IMG/VR virus record: IMGVR_UViG_3300009151_005675
Span: 1-32,169 of that record
Source: a virus
DNA: 32,169 nt
Strand: one strand, 5' to 3'
The notes beneath the pieces are model-generated. The model ran no database searches. It was given only the letters and a program-made list of their open reading frames with translations, and was not told the origin of the DNA. Both the position numbers and the translations under genes were made by a program. Below, in pieces: positions 12,999 through 21,566 of this stretch (position 1 is its first letter; every line of letters begins with the position of its first letter).

Positions 12999-13472
12999 CT
13001 ATTCAATTATTTCCATCCAAGTGTGATCTCCCATATATTTTACCTGCATTTGATATCGGTAATTTGCGGGAATACCAGTGGACCAACCGGCAGGCCCAAG
13101 ATGAACTAATAGTGTTTTTTCTTTTCGTGTATCCCATACCAACCAATAGCATTGTCCCATTACTGTTTGAAAATGATATTCGGCGCTGTGTATCGCATCG
13201 GTTATATCCAGTCTACGTTTGATATCGTTAGCTTGTTTTTCTAATACAGCAACTAATTCCATAATACGATCATATTCTTGCTGGGCATACATCCTGGCAT
13301 GATTGATCATTATGTCTTTCTGTTTAGTAACAGGAACTAAATCAAAATTAACACCCCCAGCTTCTGTGGGATATTCAGATACATTCCTGTTGAAGAATGG
13401 TATCAGTGATCCTGTTGAGTTAGAATCATAACTTGTCCTTCCTTTAGCAGAGTTGGGCTTGTGATCAGACAT
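12999..13472 (-). CDS. DUF2452-like phage protein
   Basis: 157 residues. The N-terminal 45 residues are polar and low in structure. A long helix follows (residues 52-92: INHARMYAQQEYDRIMELV, then LEKQANDIKRR), then an all-beta C-terminus with GQCYWLVWD, LLVHLGPAGWS and YMGDHTWMEI. This helix plus beta layout fits the DUF2452 family of short proteins of unknown function. No catalytic motif or membrane segment is visible. It sits between tRNA-Met and the tmRNA gene on the same strand, only about 14 bases before the acceptor piece region, so the tmRNA could be cotranscribed from upstream. Confidence 0.5.
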   Translation of the reverse strand: MSDHKPNSAKGRTSYDSNSTGSLIPFFNRNVSEYPTEAGGVNFDLVPVTKQKDIMINHARMYAQQEYDRIMELVAVLEKQANDIKRRLDITDAIHSAEYHFQTVMGQCYWLVWDTRKEKTLLVHLGPAGWSTGIPANYRYQMQVKYMGDHTWMEIIE

Positions 13473-13488
13473 TATTTTCTATTTATAA

Positions 13489-13563
13489 TGGTGTGCCTGA
13501 TAGGAATTGAACCTATACTCCATTTCTTATGAGGAAATCGCTTTACCATTAAGCTACAGGCAC
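13489..13563 (-). tRNA. tRNA with CAT anticodon (Met or Ile2), second copy
   Basis: Perfect acceptor GTGCCTG/CAGGCAC, anticodon stem ATTTC/GAAAT, loop CTCATAA, T-loop TTCAATT, discriminator A, encoded CCA. It differs from the CAT tRNA at 1271 throughout the stems, so one may be Met and the other Ile2. Confidence 0.92.
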
Positions 13564-13574
13564 GGAAATCTGTA

Positions 13575-13934
13575 TTACTTGTAATTCATCAAAAACTTAT
13601 CTAAATTGCCATACAGTTTAGCCAACATGGCCTCTTTACTACTGAAAAATATTAATTTACTTTGTACTTTTTTTCCTGTGATATAATACGGATTCTCTAA
13701 CACTTGGTCTAGCTGTAATAACATTTTATGACGATCATAATATGAATAATCAATTTCATATTCTTGAAATTTTAATACTTCAGCAAACACAGTATAGCCA
13801 ACATCGGTCAATCGTAACCCACCTTGATTCCTTAAATTAATCCACCAAGTGCTATATGCTTGGTAAACGTTGATACGAGACTCTTCGGGCAATAACTTTA
13901 CTAACGATTCTGTAAATGCCATTTTATCACGCAT
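13575..13934 (-). CDS. conserved T4-type phage protein, unknown function
   Basis: 119 residues, no signal peptide or membrane segment. The sequence has a compact alpha/beta look: LRNQGGLRLTDVGYTVFAEVL near residues 35-55, LLQLDQVLENPYYI near residues 72-85, and a C-terminal part FFSSKEAMLAKLYGNLDKFL. I recall related short proteins in marine T4-like phages, but no role. Ribosome site is weak (GGAG lies further upstream, inside the spacer after the 13939 gene). It lies in a run of five minus-strand phage genes between tRNA-Met and the flap exonuclease. Confidence 0.6.
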   Translation of the reverse strand: MRDKMAFTESLVKLLPEESRINVYQAYSTWWINLRNQGGLRLTDVGYTVFAEVLKFQEYEIDYSYYDRHKMLLQLDQVLENPYYITGKKVQSKLIFFSSKEAMLAKLYGNLDKFLMNYK

Positions 13935-13938
13935 TACA

Positions 13939-14148
13939 TTAAAATGCTCCTCCCGAAGCTTCGACAGTTATACTTTCTTCACGTGGATGTGCGGCCGCTG
14001 CTTCGCGCAAGGCCTGCAACTCAATCAACAGTCTAGTTATATCTGCATGTAGATCTTTTGCATCGGTCATGCTCATAGTAAAATCTCTAATACCACGTGA
14101 TTCAAACCCTCGCACACGATCAACAAATTTTGATAGATGCAAACTCAT
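13939..14148 (-). CDS. small conserved phage protein, unknown function
   Basis: 69 residues, start ATG 14148 overlapping the previous stop as ATGA. Mostly helical: FVDRVRGFESRGIRDFTM in the first third, DLHADITRLLIELQALREAA as a coiled-coil-like helix in the middle, and a short beta-like end TVEASGG. The size, helix and position beside other small phage genes suggest a conserved T4-type phage protein, possibly a structural or scaffold part, but nothing in the sequence proves this. Confidence 0.6.
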   Translation of the reverse strand: MSLHLSKFVDRVRGFESRGIRDFTMSMTDAKDLHADITRLLIELQALREAAAAHPREESITVEASGGAF

Positions 14149-14585
14149 AGTGTAGTATCAGATTCCGAAGTGTATGGGCCTTGATATGGATATCGTTGTA
14201 GTGTAATCAACTTTGGATCCTGCATCACACGCCAATTACGATGTTGATTGATTTTATACCAGCCGGCAGCAAACCAACTCTTGCTCTTACGTGCTTTGGT
14301 AAACAACGGAAGCTTATGTGTCACATCCCAAACTGCATTATGCGGTTTAGTCTTGGTTGGAAATCCATGCACCATCTGTGTTGATGCAGTTACTTTCTTT
14401 TTAGCACAAGGTTCGAACTGCATGGGGATATTCTTTTGTACCTGATGCATGGTCTTGTACTGGATAACATGATTGTTGATACTTACTTGATAGCCACCAG
14501 CACAGGCTTCAACGTTGCCAATCTTACGATTGTCTTTTTGCAGTATCCAAAACTGTTTATCTATTACAGGTTTAGCAATGATCAT
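14145..14585 (-). CDS. conserved phage protein, unknown function
   Basis: 146 residues, start ATG 14585 after AAGGAG, a strong ribosome site. The N-terminal half is beta-rich (FWILQKDNRKIGNVEACAGG near residues 12-31, then YQVSINNHVIQYKT). The C-terminal half is basic with many Lys, Trp and aromatic residues (KARKSKSWFAAGWYKI near residues 96-111; the RYPYQGPY end). The basic, aromatic character is compatible with nucleic-acid binding, but no known motif is present. Its stop overlaps the next ATG. Confidence 0.6.
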   Translation of the reverse strand: MIIAKPVIDKQFWILQKDNRKIGNVEACAGGYQVSINNHVIQYKTMHQVQKNIPMQFEPCAKKKVTASTQMVHGFPTKTKPHNAVWDVTHKLPLFTKARKSKSWFAAGWYKINQHRNWRVMQDPKLITLQRYPYQGPYTSESDTTL

Positions 14586-14627
14586 TGTAATTCTCCTTGA
14601 TTATGATGTTACTATACTTCAATTGTT

Positions 14628-14723
14628 TTATGCCAATTCGTTACATAGCCAAGCTACAAGGGCACCAAATAGTACCACAAACATTATTGCTGCTGGTACT
14701 ACTCCAGTCAATTCTTTATTCAT
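14628..14723 (-). CDS. 31-residue single-pass membrane protein
   Basis: ATG at 14723-14721 overlaps the stop of the flap exonuclease (ATGA), so translation is probably coupled. The product starts MNKELTG, has one hydrophobic helix from about residue 8 to 28 (VVPAAIMFVVLFGALVAWL) and ends CNELA. Such short membrane proteins are common in phage genomes; roles in the membrane, such as exclusion or lysis control, are guesses. The coupling and the clean hydrophobic segment support it as real. Confidence 0.6.
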   Translation of the reverse strand: MNKELTGVVPAAIMFVVLFGALVAWLCNELA

Positions 14724-15715
14724 TGTTGTCCCAATTCATTGGTTGCGGAGAGCCACCGGGAGTAATCTCCGGCATTTTCTCCAAGCTTGGTAAGACCATG
14801 TTTGCCACAAAACTTTAGGAAATGACTTCCAATTTGTGATACGTTCTTTCTTTCAGTTTCTGTAATTGTTTTTACAATCATTTCTTTAATCTCTGTTGGC
14901 TGTGCAGTAAGATCAACCAGGGTAACGTTACGTTCGTAATCATCCATGACCTTATGTTCTGCTCCGTTATGATCCAACCAACGACTCAGCATCAAATTGT
15001 TCCAAGCAAATCCCTGTTTACCCCGATCAGCAAATGCTTCTTCCAGTCCAGTCTTGTTCTTGCTACCTTTGGTACGCACCCCAGGATACGCGCTGAATAC
15101 ATTGTCGCTGGGATCACCACGCATGCACTTTTCAAACAATATCCATGCTGGCTCGGGTATACGTTTAGGTTCTTTAGTTTTCTTATCAAGTACCAAGCGA
15201 CCTCGTTTGTCAAGTATACCTTCCAACGTGTGCAACTCGTCTTGTATTCCATTATACTGTTTAACATTACTTGCCAATAGCTGGTGGAAATCAGAATCAC
15301 TGCTGACAATAACATGAGTGTCATCATTGTGTGCTTGTATCCATCCAGCTATTAGATCATCAGCTTCGAGGCTGGGATGTTGCAATACTGTGCAATTGCT
15401 TTTTTCATAGAAGAATGTTTTTAATGTATCAAACGCTTCCCAAAACATCCTATCTTCTTCTTGCTCAGTTTCGGTCAATGCTGCACGAGCCACAGCACGA
15501 TTGGCTTTGTATGGCTTATAGAAATCCTTGCGCCAACTGCGCCCTTCCAAACAGATCACAACATGGTCGGCCTTTTGATCACGAAAGCATTTAGAGATGC
15601 TGGACATAGTGACATGCAAAGCAAATGCCACTTTCTCTTCAGAATCAGCAGCACGATGGGCAGAATGCCTAGCTCGGAAGAAAGTATTCAATGTGTCTAC
15701 TATTAGATATTTCAT
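14720..15715 (-). CDS. 5'-3' exonuclease / RNase H-type flap nuclease
   Basis: 331 residues, a FEN-family nuclease as in T4 RNase H, which removes RNA primers and flaps from lagging-strand DNA. Metal and active-site residues are in place: D7 in YLIVDTLN, basic WRKDFYKPYK at residues 61-70, EADD at 117-120, SSDSDF at 138-143, and GDPSDN at 200-205. Helix-hairpin-helix-like DNA binding follows in the C-terminal 120 residues. The length fits the T4 type (305) with a small extension. It is the clearest replication gene in the window. It overlaps a 31-residue membrane protein by 4 bases. Confidence 0.88.
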   Translation of the reverse strand: MKYLIVDTLNTFFRARHSAHRAADSEEKVAFALHVTMSSISKCFRDQKADHVVICLEGRSWRKDFYKPYKANRAVARAALTETEQEEDRMFWEAFDTLKTFFYEKSNCTVLQHPSLEADDLIAGWIQAHNDDTHVIVSSDSDFHQLLASNVKQYNGIQDELHTLEGILDKRGRLVLDKKTKEPKRIPEPAWILFEKCMRGDPSDNVFSAYPGVRTKGSKNKTGLEEAFADRGKQGFAWNNLMLSRWLDHNGAEHKVMDDYERNVTLVDLTAQPTEIKEMIVKTITETERKNVSQIGSHFLKFCGKHGLTKLGENAGDYSRWLSATNELGQQ

Positions 15716-15716
15716 A

Positions 15717-16415
15717 TTATCTCAAGTTGTTGTTAGTGACGTATTGTAACATAGATTGCGCCCAAAAGCAATGGGCAGCGGCACCAAAATGCCAAGATTT
15801 GGGAGTAACTGTATCAAATCCGGCATTACGTAATCTTTGATCGAATGTCCCTTCAGAAATATATGGATCAATATAGCTATTGCCCCAATCCTTGCGTTCT
15901 ACTATGGTATCAAAACTGTTATTACCATTAAAGAAAACATGTTGTGTGTGCTGTTGCAGTAATTCAAGATGGAATTGCCATATATCATCATGTGTTTTTT
16001 GTGCCACCTGTTGCCAATCAACATTGGCAATATATTCTTTATAACGTGGTTGATGCTCGGATGGCACATCATCAGTACCTGATGCAGTGATTTGATAATA
16101 TACATCATCAATCAACCATTCTTCTCGTTCCCAAGTCGACCATTGTATAATAATCAAATCATTAGTATTTGAAGCATGCGTTAACCATTCTCTTGTAGTT
16201 CGTAAGATTCTTGAATTACTGCTGGCACTTTCTGCTCCACAATGCAAATCAACGCCTAATGCACTTGCTAATTGATTAGCCCAACTTACTTTAAAATTAT
16301 CCGGATGTGGAGCACGGCCAAACATCCAATAATCAGAATCATCCTCGGCAAAGGCATGTGTGTTTACTGCTTCTGCGGCAGCAGTATGGCTATCGCCGTT
16401 TACGTATAAAGTCAT
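15717..16415 (-). CDS. SGNH/GDSL hydrolase-like protein, copy A
   Basis: 232 residues with the start placed at ATG 16415, which overlaps the stop of copy B (ATGA); a longer frame upstream is only the shadow of copy B. The first residues LYVNGDSHTA contain the GDS block I with nucleophile Ser9. SNSRI further on gives the Asn block, and SWHFGAAAH near residue 212 fits the C-terminal His block. SGNH enzymes are esterases or deacetylases on glycans, lipids or peptides. It lacks a signal peptide, so it acts in the cytoplasm. Compared with copy B it has an insertion of about 20 residues after residue 25. Confidence 0.6.
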   Translation of the reverse strand: MTLYVNGDSHTAAAEAVNTHAFAEDDSDYWMFGRAPHPDNFKVSWANQLASALGVDLHCGAESASSNSRILRTTREWLTHASNTNDLIIIQWSTWEREEWLIDDVYYQITASGTDDVPSEHQPRYKEYIANVDWQQVAQKTHDDIWQFHLELLQQHTQHVFFNGNNSFDTIVERKDWGNSYIDPYISEGTFDQRLRNAGFDTVTPKSWHFGAAAHCFWAQSMLQYVTNNNLR

Positions 16416-17035
16416 AATAAATTGTTTTGTTCTATATGTTGTATTAATCGATCGGCCCAGACACGATGACCTTCTGCACCATAATGATACGACTGTTTGG
16501 TTACTGTTTTGATATTTTTGTTTTTTAAATACCAATAATAGGAATTTTCTGCCGAGTAAGGATCGAGAAATGAAGCGTCCCATTCTTGTCGTTGATCGCA
16601 GAAAAATGAAAACATTGTATTAAAAAACACATGTGGTTGATTGATTTCTTTGTGCCAATTGTATATATTATCGTGCCATTCACTACCTTGATTCATCATT
16701 TTTTCACGACTTGTTTCTGTTACCCACTGACGGTATTTTTGTCTAAGTGCTACTGGTAATGTATCAAATGCTCCGACATTAATTTGATACCATTGGTTAC
16801 TGTACATCCATTCTTCGCGTTCCCATGTACTCCAGCCAATCAAAACTAAGGCAGCATCATGATGCTCTAACCATTCCTTTGATGTTCTAATAATCCTAGA
16901 ATTGCTACAGCCGCCACGAGCTTGATTAACTAAGGTAAGTCCGAAATATTCTGCAACTATTTCTGCAAAAGATTGCTTACCAGATTCTAATTCAGCACCG
17001 GCGGCATGACTGTCACCATTAACATACAACTTCAC
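16412..17035 (-). CDS. SGNH/GDSL hydrolase-like protein, copy B
   Basis: 207 residues with a GTG start at 17035 that overlaps the upstream stop (GTGA). LYVNGDSHAAG has the GDS block with Ser9; GGCSNSRIIRT near residues 41-51 gives the oxyanion Gly and Asn; IGWSTWEREEW near residues 66-76 is shared with copy A; SYHYGAEGHRVWA near residues 183-195 carries the C-terminal His. The paralogues differ in the middle but keep all blocks, implying two related activities. With the neighbouring sugar genes, addition or removal of acyl groups on a glycan is a reasonable inference. Confidence 0.6.
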   Translation of the reverse strand: MKLYVNGDSHAAGAELESGKQSFAEIVAEYFGLTLVNQARGGCSNSRIIRTSKEWLEHHDAALVLIGWSTWEREEWMYSNQWYQINVGAFDTLPVALRQKYRQWVTETSREKMMNQGSEWHDNIYNWHKEINQPHVFFNTMFSFFCDQRQEWDASFLDPYSAENSYYWYLKNKNIKTVTKQSYHYGAEGHRVWADRLIQHIEQNNLL

Positions 17036-17436
17036 GACACCTCACTACGTCCACCACCAATGTCCTTGCTCTTTGTAGTGCGGGTAGGGTTCATAGCTTG
17101 TTCCTGTTCCCAAGTTTCCATAACCACATGTCGACAAACATTCTGGAACCAAAGATCTACAATATCCGAATCGGTTTTTCCTTGATAGCCTGCACGTACT
17201 AAATTGCTAACAAATTTCTCATTCCAATCTAATTCAAAGCTACCTTGATGGAGATTCTCCGGATCAATATCCATGCTTAGTATAGAAACATATGGGTCCC
17301 CACGCTCATTAGCAAGATCCTTTTCAGATTTAATATGTTCTGCACCTGCTGCTATTTCTCTTAGTTTAAGAGTTGCACGTGATTCTCGTGGCTTTACTGT
17401 CTTCTTTGCAAATTTCTTCTTTAGATAATCAAACAT
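17032..17436 (-). CDS. conserved phage protein, unknown function
   Basis: 134 residues, start ATG 17436, two bases after the QueE stop codon; an upstream start inside QueE is possible but has no ribosome site. The N-terminus is basic (FDYLKKKFAKK). The middle has LSMDIDPENL and SFELDWNEKFV, and a C-terminal part AGYQGKTDSDIVDLWFQNVC is helical. No motif known to me. Similar small proteins with the FELDWNE segment occur in T4-type marine phages as conserved unknowns. The GTGA overlap couples it to the SGNH gene below. Confidence 0.55.
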   Translation of the reverse strand: MFDYLKKKFAKKTVKPRESRATLKLREIAAGAEHIKSEKDLANERGDPYVSILSMDIDPENLHQGSFELDWNEKFVSNLVRAGYQGKTDSDIVDLWFQNVCRHVVMETWEQEQAMNPTRTTKSKDIGGGRSEVS

Positions 17437-17437
17437 A

Positions 17438-18280
17438 TTATGTCCCCCATGCGTTGCGAAACAGAGGTATTTGAAGTCGATCACTGTAACGAAGCCCAAG
17501 TTTCATTGCCATAATTGCCACTGCCTTATTATTCAATGCATAAACACTTTCCACACCACCCACCGGCATTAGATATACATGTCCGTAAAATCCAAATGCA
17601 CGATATTCATCTATAGCTTGCATCGCATCATCTGCATCTTGTTCTGTGGCGATAACAAATTTAAGATATGCTGTGCCAACTTCTTCATATTCACATACCA
17701 CTTCGGGACGGATTGCATCTTCCCATTTCTCACCGCTGCATGGAAGTTTGGCGCTGACGCTGAATGTAATTTCTCTACCAACTTTATTCCAATCTTGTAA
17801 ATAGGACTTGAAGTCGGGCGATAACGGTTGGGTACCATTTGTTTCAAACGTGATTTCTGTTAATGACTGCATCTTGGGATGATTCAGTAACTCTGGATAA
17901 GCTCGTTGCCAACCCAACAATGGTTCACCACCAGTGATAACAAGATGTTCATCACGCCATTCTTTATATGGTAAAATCTCTGTAATTCTTTCTGCAATCG
18001 CATCAGTTGTCAGCATTGGACTTAGATTTTTAAATGCCACATCCCACGATGCATAACTGTCACAGCCTGTGCTCACAAGTGGAAGATCTTCATACTTAGT
18101 AAACATGTGTGCAATATCTGCAATCTCCGTAGCTTCTCTACTAAGTTCGCCGCGTGGCATACCAAATCCTGCACAAGTAAAGTTACAGCCGAAAGTCCTT
18201 AAGAAGATACTGGGCACTCCCATATATCTTCCCTCACCCTGGATACTATAAAATAGTTCTGCTACTTTAATTTTTGACAT
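17438..18280 (-). CDS. queE: 7-carboxy-7-deazaguanine synthase, radical SAM, atypical cluster motif
   Basis: 280 residues. Converts 6-carboxytetrahydropterin to 7-carboxy-7-deazaguanine, third step to preQ0. FYSIQGEGRYMGVPSIFLRTFGC (about 10-32, the ES..GEG start of QueE) and ITGGEPLL (115-122, SAM-binding) are clear. The Fe-S cluster Cys normally form CxxxCxxC; here C32-x3-C36 is followed by a 36-residue insertion before C73, where GCDSYASWD matches the canonical 'CDT.Y.WD'. The 14-base overlap with the upstream gene places it in an operon with the promoter at 18635-18663. It may serve queuosine or 7-deazaguanine DNA modification. Confidence 0.85.
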   Translation of the reverse strand: MSKIKVAELFYSIQGEGRYMGVPSIFLRTFGCNFTCAGFGMPRGELSREATEIADIAHMFTKYEDLPLVSTGCDSYASWDVAFKNLSPMLTTDAIAERITEILPYKEWRDEHLVITGGEPLLGWQRAYPELLNHPKMQSLTEITFETNGTQPLSPDFKSYLQDWNKVGREITFSVSAKLPCSGEKWEDAIRPEVVCEYEEVGTAYLKFVIATEQDADDAMQAIDEYRAFGFYGHVYLMPVGGVESVYALNNKAVAIMAMKLGLRYSDRLQIPLFRNAWGT

Positions 18281-18608
18281 TTTTTTCCTTAAAATCTTTT
18301 ACATCTTTTATGGCTAACTTTAATGTTTCTGCGTAGTTGAGAGCTTGCTGTTCAGTCATAATGATGTCGGCTTCGTATTCAATGTAGCCTCGAGTAAGCA
18401 AACGCCAAATAGTTTGCCAACGAGTTAAACTCCACCACTTGGATTTCTGAGTAGTATAACTTGTGACAGTAACATTTGTACCATCTGCTTCTACCCAAAC
18501 ATTATGATCATGATTGGCGTCGTGACATTGACAAGTTACTTGATAGGAGACAGCATCTCCCCACCCACTACGTTTTAATATACCTTCGGCTGGCATTTGA
18601 TAAGTCAT
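18267..18608 (-). CDS. conserved phage protein upstream of queE
   Basis: 113 residues, start ATG 18608, overlapping queE by 14 bases. The first half is beta-rich with SYQVTCQCHDANHDHNVW near residues 21-38, where two Cys and three His could form a metal site. The second half contains KWWSLTRWQTIWRLLTRGYIE and an amphipathic helix QQALNYAETLKLAIKDV. No known family. It is the first gene after a perfect promoter and precedes queE, so it is expected to be expressed with deazaguanine genes. A role linked to them is only suggested by position. Confidence 0.6.
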   Translation of the reverse strand: MTYQMPAEGILKRSGWGDAVSYQVTCQCHDANHDHNVWVEADGTNVTVTSYTTQKSKWWSLTRWQTIWRLLTRGYIEYEADIIMTEQQALNYAETLKLAIKDVKDFKEKNVKN

Positions 18609-18634
18609 TCTAATCCTAAATTAGTTTATACAAC

Positions 18635-18663
18635 ATTATAACACCCTTTGTCGATGTTGTCAA
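18635..18663 (-). promoter_or_regulatory. consensus sigma70 promoter for the queE operon
   Basis: Minus strand TTGACA (18663-18658), 17-base spacer, TATAAT (18640-18635) with a TGT extended -10. Both hexamers are perfect. It overlaps the 3' end of the phosphoribosyltransferase gene and lies about 27 bases before the 18608 start. Confidence 0.85.
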
Positions 18664-19175
18664 TGATTTTTCCAAAATTCTTCCCAGGGGAAAACTATCC
18701 ATTGTGGATCCTCATGTTTGTTAACCGTGATCGCACTGTAGCTAACTGCTTGATTGGCCTTGCTGGCTTCGTTGTCATATAGAACTGCGAAACGGACATT
18801 TACTCCCCATACTTCTTTCCAATCATCACTATATGCAGTGCAACTTGACGCCCAATCATGCATTATCCAATTCAGTGTTGCCCCAGAATCATTGATGTCA
18901 TCAACTATGAGTATATTCTTTCTTGATTCAATAACAGGATTTGCAGCATCTTCTGCCATCCATAAATTGCTTTCGGTATCATCCCCATCACGTAAACTGA
19001 CTTTCAATGTATGCATTGGACAATCGAGATATTGGCTTAGTAAGTTACCAGGAACCAAGCCACCACGGGTTATACCCACAACGTAATCTGGATGCCAATT
19101 ATCGATCCACATTTGCCGCGATATATCCTGCACTTGTTGTTCTACATCCCTCCAACTCACATACACTTTTTTCAT
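18660..19175 (-). CDS. type I phosphoribosyltransferase
   Basis: 171 residues. [17 protein letters not shown] near residues 88-104 is the PRPP-binding motif, and [15 protein letters not shown] near residues 33-47 is the pyrophosphate-binding loop of purine phosphoribosyltransferases such as Gpt/Hpt. Residues around [10 protein letters not shown] at the end fit the WxxFPWE found in many XPRT-like proteins. It should convert a purine base and PRPP to a nucleotide (salvage), or act on a deazapurine. Its ATG overlaps the KdsA stop (ATGA). Substrate specificity cannot be read from the sequence. Confidence 0.82.
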   Translation of the reverse strand: MKKVYVSWRDVEQQVQDISRQMWIDNWHPDYVVGITRGGLVPGNLLSQYLDCPMHTLKVSLRDGDDTESNLWMAEDAANPVIESRKNILIVDDINDSGATLNWIMHDWASSCTAYSDDWKEVWGVNVRFAVLYDNEASKANQAVSYSAITVNKHEDPQWIVFPWEEFWKNH

Positions 19176-20002
19176 AACATATCCTTGGTTACTTGGTCTA
19201 TTGTTTGTATCTGTATAAGCATATTCTTTAACTCAGACAGTTTGACCATGTTTGGTCCATCACTAGGTGCATTATCTGGATCCTTGTGCGTTTCAATAAA
19301 CACCGCAGCAACACAGCCGGTTGCTACCGCAGCTCGAGCAAGATATGGAACCATCAGTCTATTGCCTCCTGAACTGTTGCCCTGTCCTCCGGGCCGTTGT
19401 ACAGAATGAGTAGCATCAAACACAATTGGATATCCAGTTTCTGCCATGATGGGCAAGCTTTGCATATCAACAACCAATGTATTATATCCATGTGTTGTTC
19501 CACGCTCACATAGCATGATTCTATCATTACCTGCTGCTGCAATCTTTTCAGCTACATTTTTCATATCCCAAGGAGCAAGAAATTGCCCCTTCTTTATGTT
19601 GATCGCAAGTCCTGTGGCTGCCGCTGCTAATAGCAAATCAGTTTGTCTACATAGAAATGCAGGAATTTGCAATACATCTATATCAGCATCTGCACAGAGT
19701 TTAGCTTGATATGATTCGTGTATGTCGGTCAGAATTGGAACATCCAACATATTTTTTACATTGTTTAATATGGCCAGGCCCTTATCTATGCCAACACCAC
19801 GTTGAGTAGAACCACTTGTGCGATTGGCTTTATCAAAACTGCTTTTATAGATCAATCCCATACCAAGGTCACGGCATATTTCTTTAAGCTGCCCACATAT
19901 ATCTATAGCATGTTGTTGGCTTTCAATTTGGCAAGGCCCAGCTATCAACATCAACGGTTGATCATTACCTATAACAACGTCTTGGATACGAAAGGATTTC
20001 AT
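19172..20002 (-). CDS. kdsA: KDO-8-phosphate synthase, metal-dependent class
   Basis: 276 residues, start ATG 20002 overlapping the Gmd stop (ATGA); this gives the family length. It joins arabinose-5-phosphate and phosphoenolpyruvate to 3-deoxy-octulosonate-8-phosphate, the precursor of Kdo in lipopolysaccharide. [12 protein letters not shown] near residues 17-28 includes the Cys of the metal-dependent (class II) enzymes; [12 protein letters not shown] near residues 52-63 is the PEP-binding signature; [12 protein letters not shown] holds the metal His region; the last part has [15 protein letters not shown], a family signature. All motifs are intact. KdsB and KdsD are not in the window. Confidence 0.93.
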   Translation of the reverse strand: MKSFRIQDVVIGNDQPLMLIAGPCQIESQQHAIDICGQLKEICRDLGMGLIYKSSFDKANRTSGSTQRGVGIDKGLAILNNVKNMLDVPILTDIHESYQAKLCADADIDVLQIPAFLCRQTDLLLAAAATGLAINIKKGQFLAPWDMKNVAEKIAAAGNDRIMLCERGTTHGYNTLVVDMQSLPIMAETGYPIVFDATHSVQRPGGQGNSSGGNRLMVPYLARAAVATGCVAAVFIETHKDPDNAPSDGPNMVKLSELKNMLIQIQTIDQVTKDML

Positions 20003-20982
20003 ACTGTGTGCTGCTGATCTTGATATATCTTCATCCAAAACTCTATCATCTCGTCCATTAACATATTAAAGGTATATTCGGGTTTCCAATCAAGTGTGGT
20101 ACGTATCTTCGTGCTATCCCCGCGTAGATATTTTAATTCTTCAGGACGCAAGTATTTGGGATTTTGCACAACATGATCTGCATAATTTAATCCCAGCTGT
20201 GAAAAAACATAATCGCACATTTCTCGCACCGAACGGGTTTCTCCTGTGGCTACAACAAAGTCATCGGCTTTGTCATGTTGCAATATTAGATGCATGGCTT
20301 TAACATAGTCCTTGCTATGGCCCCAATCCCTAAAACTATCCATATTACCCATTTCAAGAGTTGTTGCCAATCCAAGTTTGATTTCTACTGCACCTTTCAC
20401 GACTTTATTTGTTACAAAGTTACTGCCTCTGCGCGGAGATTCGTGATTGAATAATATTCCATTGCTGGCAAATAGTTTATGCCCAATGCGATAGTTATGC
20501 ACTATATTATAAGCAAATACCTTGCTGCAACCATATGGGCTTACCGGAGTCATCTTGGATGTTTCACGTTGGAACCCATCGTAATCCACAGCACTACCAA
20601 ACATTTCTGAACTGCTGGCTTGATAAAATCTTGCCTCCGGACAAATATGTCTATATGATTCCAGCAGATTCAATACACCCAACGCATTGACCTGTGCAGT
20701 AAATTGTGGGATATCAGTGCTGATACGCACATGTGACTGTGCGCCAAGATTATAAATCTCATCTGGTTTAAACAATCTAAGCGCACGTTCTAATGAACTT
20801 TGGTCAGTGAGATCACCGTACTCGAGCTCAAGTGATGGCAAATGGAATAATCTATTGCGTTGATGCTCTACTGTGCTATTACGTCGAACAATGCCGGTTA
20901 CTCTATAACCTAGGGAAAGTAAGTGTTCAGATAGATAGCTACCGTCTTGTCCTGCAATACCTGTTATAAATGCTGTTTTCAT
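19999..20982 (-). CDS. gmd: GDP-mannose 4,6-dehydratase
   Basis: 327 residues. Makes GDP-4-keto-6-deoxy-mannose, the entry to GDP-fucose, rhamnose or perosamine sugars. [17 protein letters not shown] at residues 6-22 is the NAD(P)-binding loop, RRNST at 33-37 binds the cofactor phosphate, SSSEMFGS at 123-130 holds the catalytic Ser/Glu, and Y150-x3-K154 is the short-chain dehydrogenase pair. [14 protein letters not shown] (181-194) is the Gmd signature. The end is slightly short of the usual length (about 350) but all motifs are present. It overlaps its neighbours by 4 bases on both sides. Confidence 0.93.
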   Translation of the reverse strand: MKTAFITGIAGQDGSYLSEHLLSLGYRVTGIVRRNSTVEHQRNRLFHLPSLELEYGDLTDQSSLERALRLFKPDEIYNLGAQSHVRISTDIPQFTAQVNALGVLNLLESYRHICPEARFYQASSSEMFGSAVDYDGFQRETSKMTPVSPYGCSKVFAYNIVHNYRIGHKLFASNGILFNHESPRRGSNFVTNKVVKGAVEIKLGLATTLEMGNMDSFRDWGHSKDYVKAMHLILQHDKADDFVVATGETRSVREMCDYVFSQLGLNYADHVVQNPKYLRPEELKYLRGDSTKIRTTLDWKPEYTFNMLMDEMIEFWMKIYQDQQHTV

Positions 20983-21566
20983 TCGGGATACTCCATTTCT
21001 TGTACTGTACTCACCGTCATATCATTACAAAGTGCAAGCATGGCGGTGGCTACCGCATCAGCTTCGTGATAAGTTTTATTTGGATCCATCATATGTGCTA
21101 TCATTTTTGTGCGAGTTGGGCCCGGATGTAATAGGCCAATCACGATATTTGATGGTAATGCAAGTGCGGCACCTTGCCACAGATTATGTAACGCAGCTTT
21201 TGATGCTGCATATAACATATAGCCTGCTTTGCCACTGTGATATGCGGTACTACCTAACATCACAATTCGTATCCGATGATCCTGTTGATTGTTTAGATAG
21301 TGTTGGATAATACCCCAGTTACTACCAACATTGACTTTGAAGATCTCATCATGACTTGAACGATTATTGCCTAACATCCCAGCACAATTAAAAATTAAGT
21401 CCGGTTGTTCTTTTGACAATAGCATAGATAGTTGCCATTCTGCAGCAGAATTTGACAAATCTAATTCTGCTCTGCGGTATTGGATTACCTCATGCCCTTG
21501 TGCAGTCAACAGATCACACAAGGCATTCCCTATGCCACCTGCGGCTCCTAATACCAGTGCTTTCAT
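20979..21566 (-). CDS. short-chain dehydrogenase/reductase
   Basis: 195 residues. LGAAGGIGNAL at residues 6-16 is the Rossmann Gly motif; NCAG near residue 60 is the NNAG motif; STAYHSGKAGYMLYAASKAAL near residues 122-142 carries the catalytic Ser and Y-x3-K; HPGPTRTKM near residue 158 is the usual 'PG..T' loop. Length is short for SDRs, lacking part of the C-terminal loop. It follows the cupin gene with a 4-base overlap and sits above gmd, so reduction of a 4-keto sugar is likely; the exact sugar cannot be read. Confidence 0.82.
   Translation of the reverse strand: MKALVLGAAGGIGNALCDLLTAQGHEVIQYRRAELDLSNSAAEWQLSMLLSKEQPDLIFNCAGMLGNNRSSHDEIFKVNVGSNWGIIQHYLNNQQDHRIRIVMLGSTAYHSGKAGYMLYAASKAALHNLWQGAALALPSNIVIGLLHPGPTRTKMIAHMMDPNKTYHEADAVATAMLALCNDMTVSTVQEMEYPE

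Noticed and set aside
16416-16583. Upstream extension of SGNH copy A
   Set aside because: It is translated from another frame of copy B; the ATG at 16415 gives a product that begins like copy B.
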